Origin: JAMQKA01 sp034521835
GTDB lineage: Bacteria > Bacteroidota > Rhodothermia > Balneolales > Balneolaceae
DNA: 64,000 bases
Reading direction: 5' to 3'
Assembly: GCA_034521835.1 (NCBI GenBank)
Contig: JAXHMA010000006.1
Location: forward strand, 992,001-1,056,000
The notes under the pieces are model-generated. The model was not told the origin of the DNA. It saw only the letters and a list, made by a program, of their open reading frames with translations, and searched no databases. This document shows positions 44,734 through 53,170 of this stretch, in pieces (within the stretch, counting starts at the first letter, position 1; each line of letters starts with the position of its first letter). A program made the translations under genes and the position numbers.

Positions 44734-45131
44734 TTGTTGTCGATACGAATGTAATTGCGAGCATGTGGGTACCAAATGATATGGACGAGTGGGTTTACAA
44801 GGTGTTTAAGAAAGATGATGATTGGGTTGCCCCTCTTCTCTGGCGATCTGAATTCAGAAATGTCCTATCGATATATTTACGGAAGGAAATTTTAGAATTA
44901 TCGGTTGTTTTGCAGGCCACAGAAGAAGCCGAACAATTAATGGATGCCAATGAATTTGAGGTAAACTCAACACAGGTTATGAGTCTTGTTTCGAATTCAT
45001 CATGTTCGGCATACGATTGTGAATTTGTGGCATTAGCTGATGATTTAAACGTCCAATTGGTCACATTTGATAAAAAAATTGTCGATGAGTTTCCTAATAT
45101 AGCTATTAGCCCAGAAGAATTTGTCACATAA
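44730..45131 (+). CDS. PIN-domain toxin (VapC/FitB-like), cassette gene
   Basis: 133 residues: MIVVDTNVIASMWVPNDMDEW (first Asp), VAPLLWRSEFRNVLSIYLRKEILEL (Glu), SAYDCEFVALADDLNVQLVTFDKKIVDEFPN (acidic cluster), ending in SPEEFVT. Predicted RNase. It is intact, unlike four other toxins in the array, and coupled to the overlapping FitA-like antitoxin. Confidence 0.92.
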   Translation: MIVVDTNVIASMWVPNDMDEWVYKVFKKDDDWVAPLLWRSEFRNVLSIYLRKEILELSVVLQATEEAEQLMDANEFEVNSTQVMSLVSNSSCSAYDCEFVALADDLNVQLVTFDKKIVDEFPNIAISPEEFVT

Positions 45132-45139
45132 ATCGAACA

Positions 45140-45467
45140 AAAGCGGTATATCAAGCGCATTAAGCTGACAGGCCTCGCCTATTTTTTGCTGCTACGGGTT
45201 TATTGATATCCGGAAACCCGGCTGGGGAAAGAGGGCAGGGGAGGCAGCCCAAAAGCGTCCGGTCAATTGGGCCACCGCTGGCCAGAAAAGGGTAAAGATG
45301 GGCAGTGATGAATAATTTTTTTATGTAACCATATTATCCCAGGTAGCACATCCTACATCCACGAAAATGAGCCCTTAGTTGATGTTTAAGACCTTTTTTC
45401 GCAAACTACTATTCTCGAATAGCAATCTATTATGTAGTTATCTTGTTCGGATAATTATTCGTTAGGC
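45140..45467 (+). other. Long variant attC-like site 4
   Basis: AAAGCGGTATATC, roughly complementary to the cassette start TATAACGCTTTT (44421). Arm AAGCGCATTAAGCTGACAGG, repeat body GCTGCTACGGGTTTATTGATATCC, CCCAGGTAGCACATCCTACA, and core GTTAGGC at 45461-45467. Confidence 0.8.
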
Positions 45468-45497
45468 ATCCGTTTTTAACTTCAGAAAATAAAACAC

Positions 45498-45986
45498 ATG
45501 ACTACAGCTGATGAAGTTACTTTTTTAAGTAAAAGTGAAGTTATTAAACTTGTTTCTCGCTATACAGCTAAAGCACTTTTGGGACTTCTTGGAATAGCAA
45601 TCTTTATCGGTGTTCAGATTTTCCGTTTTAGTGCTACTAATCGGTACTACATTCTATTTTTGGGTACAATTTTATCATTTGCTGCTCTCGCTACCTATTC
45701 AATTTCGCTTGCAAAAAATGCTGGTAAAACAACTGAAGGAAGTTTATTTCAAAGTCTCATAGTTTTCGGAGGGTTTATTCCATATATCTATGGTTCTTAT
45801 CTCGTTTTTTATGAAGGGTTTTGGAGATTACGCTATTTGGCAGATGGGTTTTCCTTCACTGTTATTTTCTACTCCTTTATTTTTGTAGTCATTGGATATT
45901 CTGTTGTTTCTGCTATTTATCAAATAAGTGAACTTGATCGTGCAGTATCTGAAAACAAAGTTAAAATCAAGGAAACCGATGTCTAA
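45498..45986 (+). CDS. Small integral membrane protein, cassette gene
   Basis: 162 residues with four hydrophobic segments: TAKALLGLLGIAIFIGVQIFRF, YYILFLGTILSFAALATYSISL, LFQSLIVFGGFIPYIYGSYLVFY and FTVIFYSFIFVVIGYSVVSAIY. Charged termini (MTTADEVTFLSKSEV, ENKVKIKETDV). No family recognised. Intact and plus strand. The stop overlaps the next site. Confidence 0.65.
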   Translation: MTTADEVTFLSKSEVIKLVSRYTAKALLGLLGIAIFIGVQIFRFSATNRYYILFLGTILSFAALATYSISLAKNAGKTTEGSLFQSLIVFGGFIPYIYGSYLVFYEGFWRLRYLADGFSFTVIFYSFIFVVIGYSVVSAIYQISELDRAVSENKVKIKETDV

Positions 45987-46117
45987 CCCTTTTAAAAAGG
46001 ACTTTGCCAAGAGGACAGGCCTCGCCTAGTCTTGCTACTTTTTGGCTTTTTAACTCACCGTTCGTTATTTATCAACTTAACATTATTACGTGCACTTTAT
46101 GCGCAATGCCGTTAGCG
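45977..46117 (+). other. attC-like site
   Basis: CGATGTCTAAC is complementary to the cassette start TTAGGCATCCG (45462) with one mismatch. A left arm follows (AGAGGACAGGCCTCGCC), then right arm GTGCACTTTATGCGCAATGCC and core GTTAGCG at 46111-46117. Confidence 0.8.
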
Positions 46118-47345
46118 GGCTTAATTCTCACCTAAATAGATCAAAATATTTTGGAATTAATCAGGAAAGAAATCAAGGCTCAACTATCAATATCACAGAT
46201 AAAAAAATTGAAGGTAGTTATAGCAAAAATTTTCTTTGCCACCCTGAACCTGATATTATAATGTTTGACAATGATGGCGAAGATGGAAAATTCAACTCGA
46301 GTAAAATTTTATGATCTAATAAGATATCTTGATTTGAATGACATCCCGAAAGGTGTACAATTCAATATTCTACCAGTACTTCCTAGTGACCCGAAACCAG
46401 AACCTTTAACAGAAACTCCTTTTCCCTTTGAAAATATTACAATAGGTAACGATAATAATGGAAACTATTTCATAAGATTTTCAACATTTCAAGATGAGAG
46501 AGATGAGAAAAATTGGAATTTAAAATGGGCATCAACTTTCTACTTTAGAAAATTAATAGAGATAGATACAGATGATACCATTAACGTATTTGAACTTGAT
46601 AAAAACGGATTTCAAATTATTTATGTCCAATTTAATCATCCAAAAACTAAAGAAGTTGAAGATGCCGTAAATAAGAGTATATCAGAATTAAAAAGTTTAT
46701 TAAAAAAAGTAGAGTTAGAATTAAGTGGACTAAGTGATCTGTTTAATGCGATAGATATTTGGAAGAACAATACATACCAATAAAAGTGAGCATTTTTTGG
46801 CAAAAAACATTAGCAAAGTACTCCCTGGATCCTATCGTTCAATCTTTAATCCCCGAAATATTCTCTCTTGAAAAAGAGGCCTATTAGGTGGTAAAAGTAT
46901 TTTAAATACTCAAGGGAAGTTAATGATCGACTTTCATTTTACAAAATAAGTTAACTGGAAAATCTAGCTCTGCTAGAAATAAAAACGCCTAAAACAAAAA
47001 TATTGGGGAAAAAATATAGAAACACGCATGCTATCAGTGCGGTGAAGAAGTAACCGGTGCTATTTCTCAGTTATTAAATTATAGAGAGCGATTGCTAAAA
47101 GATTTTTATTCTTTGAAACAAAAAATAGCGAATCAAGTTTCACTCGTTTAAATCCCAAATTGTTGTTGATAATTGGTTCACTTAAAAATATGACGAGTGA
47201 AGAAAAAGAATCTTTTGAAATGTTTAGACTCGATTTAAAATCAGTCGAAATAATTACTTTTGATGAAGTATTTGAGAAAATATTTATGCAAATAGAATTA
47301 TGCACAAACGACACCGATAGCTTTCTAGAGAAGCTAAAATCATAA
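46099..47345 (+). pseudogene. Shedu anti-phage protein SduA, frameshifted remnant, cassette gene
   Basis: Reading three frames gives one protein of about 400 residues. First frame: NITDKKIEGSYSKNFLCHPEPDIIMFDNDGEDGKFNS (to ~46300). Second: IRYLDLNDIPKGVQFNIL to WKNNTYQ (46283-46783). Further shifts give FWQKTLAKYS, EIFSLEKEAY, VGGKSILNTQGKL, LLEIKTPKTKILGKKYRNTHAIS (catalytic Glu-x-Lys), VTGAISQLLNYRERLLKDFYSL, NPKLLLIIGSLKN and SFEMFRLDLKSVEIITFDEVFEKI. The last 130 residues match the DUF4263 nuclease domain of Shedu SduA. At least five shifts, so it is inactive as given. The start is unresolved and may lie inside the attC. Confidence 0.78.
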
Positions 47346-47360
47346 TACTGATTAATTAGC

Positions 47361-47695
47361 GGCTTAGTGCAACCCGTGCATTACACCCGGGATGCGTGCC
47401 TCGCCCATTCTTATGCTGCGATGGATTATTATCGAGAAAAACCGGCTGGGAAAGAGGGCAGGGGAGACAGCCCAAAGCGTCCGGTGGATCGGCGCGCACC
47501 GCTGCCGGACAAAGGGTCAAGATGGGCAGTGATCGATCGTTTTTTTATGCAGCCGTCTCATCCCGGGTAGCACATCCTACATCCGCGAAAAGGAGCTCTT
47601 GGTTGATATGTCAAGGCACTATTTTCGCAAACTACCGCTTTCGAATTAATAATTGTATTCTGTAGCTATCTTGTGCGGATAATCATTAGTTAGGT
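47361..47695 (+). other. Long variant attC-like site 5
   Basis: GTGCAAC at 47367, then a diverged arm CGTGCATTACACCCGGGATG with CGTGCCTCGCC, the repeat body GATGGATTATTATCGAGAAA, CCCGGGTAGCACATCCTACA, and core GTTAGGT at 47689-47695. It is the most diverged of the five. Confidence 0.75.
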
Positions 47696-47711
47696 AAAAA
47701 CCAGTTATGAA

Positions 47712-48271
47712 ATGAATACTAAACAGTTAATCTTACTTTGGTATGTAGGTTTTGCTTTGAGCATTGCTTTAGCTGCAGTTGCTTTGCCCAGATGTAGAAA
47801 TACGAAGGTTTGATTTTTTTTTCAGTTTCTGTAATTTTTATATAGCAGCTGTCTACACTTTGCTTCTATCTTTCTCAATACAAGGAAAAAGTTTAATAGA
47901 AAAAGTTACTTGTTACTGCAGTCGCTCCGTTGGGACTGATTAGATGCTGATTTCAAGCTTCAGCTCTAATCGAAAACACAAAAATGCTTGGAGCATCCAA
48001 TATTCCTGCCGCAAGCGAAATCGAAGTTTTTGATTTAAAATTTAATGTGGAAGATAGTCAGTCTAGTAATACCGCAACCTTATCTGGAAGAATAAAAAAT
48101 AATTCAGATTCTGAATTAAATGGACTTACAATAAGCGTTAAAATTCATAGACTGAATAAACCATGGAATAATGGAGTTAGTGCAAAAGAATTTTTAAAAA
48201 CTGTACGTACTAATAAAATCTATATGAATAGTCTACCTGATTCTTCAAAAAATATGTGGATCGCGTTGTAG
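47712..48271 (+). pseudogene. Decayed small membrane/secreted protein, cassette gene
   Basis: Starts MNTKQLILLWYVGFALSIALAAVALPRC with a membrane helix and stops soon. Intermediate frames have short hydrophobic pieces (YIAAVYTLLLSFSIQG). The last open piece, LGASNIPAASEIEVFDLKFNVEDSQSSNTATLSGRIKNNSDSELNGLTISVKIHRLN, looks like an extracellular beta-domain. No family recognised. At least two shifts; probably one gene of about 180 residues. Confidence 0.5.
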
Positions 48272-48414
48272 ACTCTGAAACTTTCCATTTGAATTCTTAA
48301 TATTGCATCTAAACAAGTAAGAGTTTTGAGATTGATTCATACCAGAGTTCACTGAAACCACCTTACTATTGGGTTTGGTCCTATGAAGTTAAATCAGCCA
48401 TATCAAAGTAAGTT

Positions 48415-48547
48415 TATTACCTAACCCGACGCTTCAAACGGACAGGCCTCGCCCTACCTTGCTAGCTTCCCATTTATTAGTTAACCTTTCATTTTGTAAT
48501 TAATTCAGCGTTCAGGCGACCGCCGCTTAAGCGCAATGTCGTTAGGG
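48415..48547 (+). other. attC-like site
   Basis: TTATTACCTAAC is complementary to the cassette start GTTAGGTAAAAA (47689) with one mismatch. Arm CGACGCTTCAAACGGACAGG, central CCATTTATTAGTTAACC, right arm GCCGCTTAAGCGCAATGTC and core GTTAGGG at 48541-48547. Confidence 0.85.
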
Positions 48548-48572
48548 ATACTTAAATCTAAAATTTCATCAA

Positions 48573-49457
48573 ATGAGTAAAAGCAAATTGCTAATTTGGA
48601 TACTTGGCTTTTTGACAGTTATTATCTCCTCGTTTTTTTATTTCAGTAGTAACAGATTTTATATATCAGTCCAAGAAGAAGGGATTTCTTACAAAATTGA
48701 TAGGTGGACCGGGAAAACATGGTTACTTAATAATGATAGTCAAATTGAAGTAAATAATACATCTGATTCAGATGAATCGTCTGAAGCAAAGGTTTCAACC
48801 ACTGAAAGTGCAATAGAGAGGGTTAAATCAGCTACCACACTAGACGATAATTATCCATATTTGGACAATGACTTCAATGTTAAAAATGAGATTGAAAAAC
48901 TTGATGGAGAGATCAGAATAAATGGTTGGAAAGCTGAAAAAATTGATGACCAAATTTTCTTAGTATGGTATGAAGTTATTCACAATAGAGACAAAAAAAC
49001 TGTTGGTTTTGAGTATAATTCAGCAAGTGACATTATTCGTCATATTAATGATGATCAAATTCTAGAAGAAAAGTACAAAAAGTATCTAGAAGCTGATGTA
49101 AATACCAAAAGTTTAGATGACAAAGTGGATCAACTTGTCGCAGACGACCAATATGAAAAGGCTTTGCAATTATTAAATGATAGTAACACTTCTGAATCCA
49201 GTGCAAACAAGCTAAAAGAAAAGATTCATCTTAATTATGGTCTTTATTTAGAATATAGAGGTCCTGAAAATAAATCTATGCGTGAAAGAATGGTTTCTGC
49301 ACTTGATCAATACATTCAAGTATTGAGACTTAATTCAAAAAATGAAAAAGCTCGTTCAGAAATAAAACAGATAATGAGTATTTATGAATCTATGCCAAAT
49401 CAATCGCCTGGAGAACAAATTCTAAACCAGCTAAGAAGTTTGGGATTCAATTACTAA
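48573..49457 (+). CDS. Membrane-anchored protein with helical repeats, cassette gene
   Basis: 294 residues. A single N-terminal anchor (LLIWILGFLTVIISSFFYFS) is followed by a Ser/Asp/Glu linker, a small beta-domain (EIRINGWKAEKIDDQIFLVWYEVIH) and a C-terminal helical region (DQLVADDQYEKALQLLNDSN, LNYGLYLEYRG) that looks like two or three TPR-like hairpins. No named family. Intact. It is the last recognisable cassette gene in the array. Confidence 0.65.
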   Translation: MSKSKLLIWILGFLTVIISSFFYFSSNRFYISVQEEGISYKIDRWTGKTWLLNNDSQIEVNNTSDSDESSEAKVSTTESAIERVKSATTLDDNYPYLDNDFNVKNEIEKLDGEIRINGWKAEKIDDQIFLVWYEVIHNRDKKTVGFEYNSASDIIRHINDDQILEEKYKKYLEADVNTKSLDDKVDQLVADDQYEKALQLLNDSNTSESSANKLKEKIHLNYGLYLEYRGPENKSMRERMVSALDQYIQVLRLNSKNEKARSEIKQIMSIYESMPNQSPGEQILNQLRSLGFNY

Positions 49458-49463
49458 TTAAAC

Positions 49464-49620
49464 TGTACACCTAATCCCCCCTAAAAAGGAATTTGTCAAG
49501 GGCATAATCCTCACCCAACTTGGATGTTTCTAATTCAATATATCTTGTTCAAACCTATCGCTGACAACTGGCTTCAATGATCGAATTCGGATTACCTGCC
49601 GGCATCCACATTCCGACAGC
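49464..49620 (+). other. Degenerate attC remnant at array end
   Basis: TGTACACCTAATC resembles the complement of the cassette start GTTAGGGATAC. Only TTTGTCAAGGGCATAATCCT with CACCCAACTTGGATG remains of the left arm. No right core is visible before the GNAT gene, so the array probably ends here. Confidence 0.35.
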
Positions 49621-49699
49621 TGTCGGAGCTTATCTTCCCTCAATGTGAGCATGGTCGTATCAACTTAAAAACACAAAAAAGGCGACAATAAAACTTTTC

Positions 49700-50191
49700 T
49701 CAGCTCAGCACTTTGCCCATGTAATACTGCCCGCGTGTTTCCCCCTCGTAGGTATAAACTTCCTGCATGAAGCCCCATTCAGAAAACCCGAATTTTTCCA
49801 GCAGGCCGATGCTGGCGTCGTTTCCGTCGATGATGACCGCAACCAGAACAAGCTTGTTGAGCCTGTTGCACTGGTCCAGACTGTGTTGTACCAACCGGGA
49901 TCCGATATCCTGCCCGTGATGCTTAAAGTCAACGTAATAGCTTATTTCAGCCGTGGTTTCCAGCGCTTGTCGTCCCTCACGGTATGGAGAGATGGCGACC
50001 CATCCCAGAACCTCATTATCCTCCTCAAAGACGTAGATCGGGTATTTCATCGGGCTGTGCCTGTTAAACCACTTTTTTCGCTCATGCTCTTCGAGCGGAT
50101 GCAGGTGGGGCGTGCAAAATCCGGCATAAATAGCCTGGTTATAGATATAGTCAATTGCTTCCAGATCTTTCTCGTCGGCCGTGCGAATCAT
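49700..50191 (-). CDS. GNAT-family N-acetyltransferase
   Basis: 163 residues from the ATG at 50189-50191. An upstream ATG in the same frame would add 35 residues unlike the family. Features: MIRTADEKDLEAIDYIYNQAIYAG, VLGWVAISPYREGRQALETTAEISYYVDFKHHGQDIGSRLVQHSLDQ (acetyl-CoA-binding R/Q-x-x-G-x-G/S loop), LVAVIIDGNDASIGLLEKFGFSEWGFMQEVYTY. Closest to the phosphinothricin/PAT-like branch that acetylates small amino compounds. Intact. It follows the transglutaminase gene in the same direction but is separated by about 110 bases. Confidence 0.88.
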   Translation of the reverse strand: MIRTADEKDLEAIDYIYNQAIYAGFCTPHLHPLEEHERKKWFNRHSPMKYPIYVFEEDNEVLGWVAISPYREGRQALETTAEISYYVDFKHHGQDIGSRLVQHSLDQCNRLNKLVLVAVIIDGNDASIGLLEKFGFSEWGFMQEVYTYEGETRGQYYMGKVLS

Positions 50192-50304
50192 AATACCTGG
50201 TGATAAATTCGAGTTTCTCGCAATGTACGACTGAAGAAATCCAACTACCAATTGATTCATGCAAAAATCTGTCTTCCAAGAAAGAAGGGGAGGCAAAAGC
50301 GGGA

Positions 50305-51155
50305 GTCAATCCAGAATGGTAATGTTTACATCTGTTTCAGAGCGAGGAGCCGCAATTGCCGCGATAGTTGCCATCCACAGGGCATCGTCAGGGCGGGATC
50401 GAAACTGGTAGCCACCGGCACATAATTTTCATCGGCAAACAGACCTGCACTGGGATCCATGCCCACCCAGCCCGCGCCCGGCAGCAGCACCTCAACCCAG
50501 GCGTGCAGCTCGTGGCGGAAATCAACATCGGGATTATAGGCGTACCCGCTTACGAAACGGGTGGCCAGTCCCGCGCCCCGAAGCATCATCATGAGCATCC
50601 AGGCCAAATCTTTGCAGGAGCCTTTTTTCTGGTCAAAACACTTGCCGGCGTCCAGCTCGCGATCCTCATACCGTTTTTCATACTCCCAGTCGTCGTAAAT
50701 TTTTTGGACCATCAACGAAAGGAAAGGCACCATTTTGTCCCCGCTCTGTTCCGCCACCTGACCCGTAAATGCGGATAATGCAGGATGCGCTTCGCTGTTT
50801 AGGTAGGGTTTCAGGAAGTCAGATTGTTTATCGGAATAATAGAAGTCTTCCTGGGAAGGAAAATATCGGGATCCATCAGGAAATCGAAGGGATTGCAGGG
50901 GTGTGAGGTCAGGCGTATCCCGGCCTCTATATCAAAGCGCCGGGTTGGTTCATCGTTAAGCCAGGCCTGGTGATAGTTGTTGTTTTCAGCATCCAGCCGT
51001 TCCGTGAGCTTAACGGGAGTCGGTGAAATCTGCAAGTCAAATTCTTTAACGACGATATTGGGCCTGCGCAGAGGTTTAAAGCGGAGATAATGCGCTTCCA
51101 GCACCACGGGACACTCGTAACTGTAGCTGCTCGTGTGGTTAATTTCAAGTTCCAT
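50305..51155 (-). CDS. Transglutaminase-like cysteine protease-fold protein (frameshifted)
   Basis: N-terminal bacterial transglutaminase-associated domain: MELEINHTSSYSYECPVVLEAHYLRFKPLRRPNIVVKEFDLQISPTP (51155 leftward). A one-base shift near 50845 restores SDKQSDFLKPYLNSEAHPAL and the catalytic domain: KKGSCKDLAWMLMMMLRGAGLATRFVSGY (Cys), FRHELHAWVEVLLPGAGWVGMDPSAG (His, Asp). Two more shifts near the end would give a C-terminus VNITILD-stop at 50305. It belongs to the COG1305 group that co-occurs with Anbu and the ATP-grasp/alpha-E pair. Three bases separate it from the Anbu gene, so it is in the same operon. Confidence 0.85.
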
Positions 51156-51158
51156 CTT

Positions 51159-51908
51159 TTATGATGAGAGTTTAATCGGGGTGACGTCCTGGCTGTGAAA
51201 CGCTTTTTTGAGGGCCTCCGCGGGCAGCTCGTTGATGATCTGCCTGAGCCGCTGATCCCAGAACTCGGCGATATGGTTAAGCTCCTGCTGTTCAAACCGG
51301 TGCTCTACCATGGAGTAGCTATTATTTTTGAGGATGAGCGTATCCACCGGGTAGCCCACATCATTGGCGGACAGCCGGGTGGCATCAAACGACAGGAAGG
51401 CGGTCTTCATGGCAAACTCGAGGCTTTCATCAGAGGTGATGGCCCGGTGCAGAATAGGGCGGCCAAACCCGGTATTGCCGATTATGGCAAATGGGGTGCC
51501 TTCGCTTATCTCTATCCAGTTGCCCTGGGGATAAAGCAGAAACATCTTGGGCTCCTTGTCGTTTTCCAGTTGCCCTCCTACAATGGCATACAGGTTAAAG
51601 GACATGTTGGACTCTTCCAGGGAGGCTTTATCCTCATTGGCTACCCGTTTCACCTGCTCCGAAAACTTGTTGACCGCCTTGTACAGTTTGTCAAAATTGG
51701 CGTCCTGCTCCTCAATCACTTCCTGGAAATAGGTGATCGCCTTGTCACGCACCGACCGCAGCCCGGAGGTCATAATGAAAAAGCAATGTTTGGGACGTTT
51801 AATGGTGAAAATCTTTTTAGCGGTGGTGGTCTCTGATCCCGAGGTTATGCGCGTGTCGGCAAGTCCCATGAGGCCATCCTTGGTTTTAATTCCCAGGCAG
51901 TAGGTCAT
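51159..51908 (-). CDS. Anbu-type proteasome-related peptidase
   Basis: 249 residues starting MTYCLGIKTKDGLMGLADTRITSGSETTTAKKIFTI. After Met removal Thr2 would be the N-terminal nucleophile, with Asp18 and Lys31/32 in the usual positions of the beta-subunit fold. GLRSVRDKAITYF, YAIVGGQLENDKEPKMFLLYPQGNWIEIS and SFDATRLSANDVGYPVDTLILKNNSY follow. Anbu is the ancestral proteasome-like, HslV-related peptidase family, always found with ATP-grasp, alpha-E and transglutaminase genes, as here. The substrate is unknown. Complete, with a 2-base gap to alpha-E. Confidence 0.93.
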   Translation of the reverse strand: MTYCLGIKTKDGLMGLADTRITSGSETTTAKKIFTIKRPKHCFFIMTSGLRSVRDKAITYFQEVIEEQDANFDKLYKAVNKFSEQVKRVANEDKASLEESNMSFNLYAIVGGQLENDKEPKMFLLYPQGNWIEISEGTPFAIIGNTGFGRPILHRAITSDESLEFAMKTAFLSFDATRLSANDVGYPVDTLILKNNSYSMVEHRFEQQELNHIAEFWDQRLRQIINELPAEALKKAFHSQDVTPIKLSS

Positions 51909-51910
51909 TT

Positions 51911-52897
51911 TTACATTCCTTGTTGTTGGTTCTGAACACGGCTACCCACGCTAAAGAAATTTTCGTGAATAGCATTGGATATTTCGTTGATATTAAGCTG
52001 AAGCTCATCCAGGTACTCATGCAGTCCGTAGTTGATTACATCACTTACATCGTGATACTCAAGTTGCGACCGGAGAGAACCGATCTTTTTTTCGGCACTG
52101 TTGTTAAATCCCTTGCCACTGGAATCGGAGATTTTATACAGGCACTGCTCGGCCTCCGAAAGACAAAAGAAAATAGACCGGGGAAAATATTTATTCAGCA
52201 CCAGGAATTCCACCACGCCGGAAGGCTCTATGTTTCCATGCACCCTGCGGTACGTATTAAAGGCAGAGACCGACTTCAGCAGCGCCATCCATTGCAGAAT
52301 GTCCAGGGTAGAGCCAATCTCATCAGGGGAGGGCAGCAGAATGTGATATTTTACATCGAGGATGCGGGAGGTTTTATCGGCACGTTCCAGGAACTGCCCC
52401 AGTTGACGGAAATACCACTCTTCCGTCCGCGCAACGCTGTTGTCTTCAATGCCGTAAAGTAACTGGATTTTATACTTCATATCCTGGAAAAATTCGCGGG
52501 GATCTTCCTGCTTCCAGATCTCGTTTTGGGCCCCGTCTTTTACAAAAAGATAGGTCTCATTCAGCTTTTCCCAGCTCTCCTTGGTTAGTTTTTCGCGGAC
52601 CGTACGAGCGTTTTCGCGTGCTTTTGAGATTGAAGAGAACAGGGAATTGGGGTTATTCTCATCAAACGCCAGGAAATAGATGGCGTTGTGTCGGTCGAAA
52701 TCGTGGTAGTTTTGCGTGTAGAGATCAATATCTCCGGTTACGGTAACCAGCGGCCGCCACTGCTCTTTGGTATCCGGCGGAAGGTCCAGGGTCAAATTGT
52801 AATTGACATCAATAAAGCGGGCATAATTTTCTGACCGCTCAAGATAACGCCCCAGCCAATAAATAGAATTAGCAACTCTGCTCAACATGCCTGGCAA
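51911..52897 (-). CDS. Alpha-E domain protein
   Basis: 328 residues, start MPGMLSRVANSIYWLGRYLERSENYARFIDVNYNLTLDLPP, the hallmark of the alpha-E family (COG2307). All-helical, with EEWYFRQLGQFLERADKTSRILDVKYHILLPS and FLVLNKYFPRSIFFCLSEAEQCLYKI. Proteins of this family pair with the circularly permuted ATP-grasp protein and are thought to assist amide-bond formation or peptide tagging. It is directly upstream of Anbu, and the ATP-grasp gene is 270 bases further upstream on the same strand. Intact. Confidence 0.93.
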   Translation of the reverse strand: MPGMLSRVANSIYWLGRYLERSENYARFIDVNYNLTLDLPPDTKEQWRPLVTVTGDIDLYTQNYHDFDRHNAIYFLAFDENNPNSLFSSISKARENARTVREKLTKESWEKLNETYLFVKDGAQNEIWKQEDPREFFQDMKYKIQLLYGIEDNSVARTEEWYFRQLGQFLERADKTSRILDVKYHILLPSPDEIGSTLDILQWMALLKSVSAFNTYRRVHGNIEPSGVVEFLVLNKYFPRSIFFCLSEAEQCLYKISDSSGKGFNNSAEKKIGSLRSQLEYHDVSDVINYGLHEYLDELQLNINEISNAIHENFFSVGSRVQNQQQGM

Positions 52898-53170
52898 TAT
52901 TTAATTAAATGATGAAAAATTTACCTGTCGAAATTTGGGTACCTAGTTTTGCCAATTTTTTCTGAAAGGAATTTGCAGAACTCTCACTTTCACCGTCTGT
53001 CATCGGTAGCCTGCGAAGCAATCTCCTTTTAGAGGCTCTGATCGGGAGATTCTTCACTCATTCGCAATGACAGCTGGTTTTGCAAAGCCCTCTATGAATA
53101 ATTCTGTTTGATCATATAAATATCGCCTTTAAAAGCGATTTTGTTCGTTAGGAAATTGTTACGTTGAACA
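52898..53170. other. Gap within the Anbu cluster
   Basis: About 270 bases with no gene. Contains TTTCACCGTCTGTCATCGGT, AGCAATCTCC and CATTCGCAATGACAGCTGG, related to the GTCATTGCGAGCGAAG-type intergenic repeat. This insertion separates the ATP-grasp gene from alpha-E, which are often adjacent. Confidence 0.5.

Noticed and set aside
28856..47697. CRISPR array suggested by regular repeats in the cassette region
   Set aside because: Repeat units are 120-350 bp with genes between them, complementary arms and integron cores; no short direct repeats with unique spacers and no cas genes.
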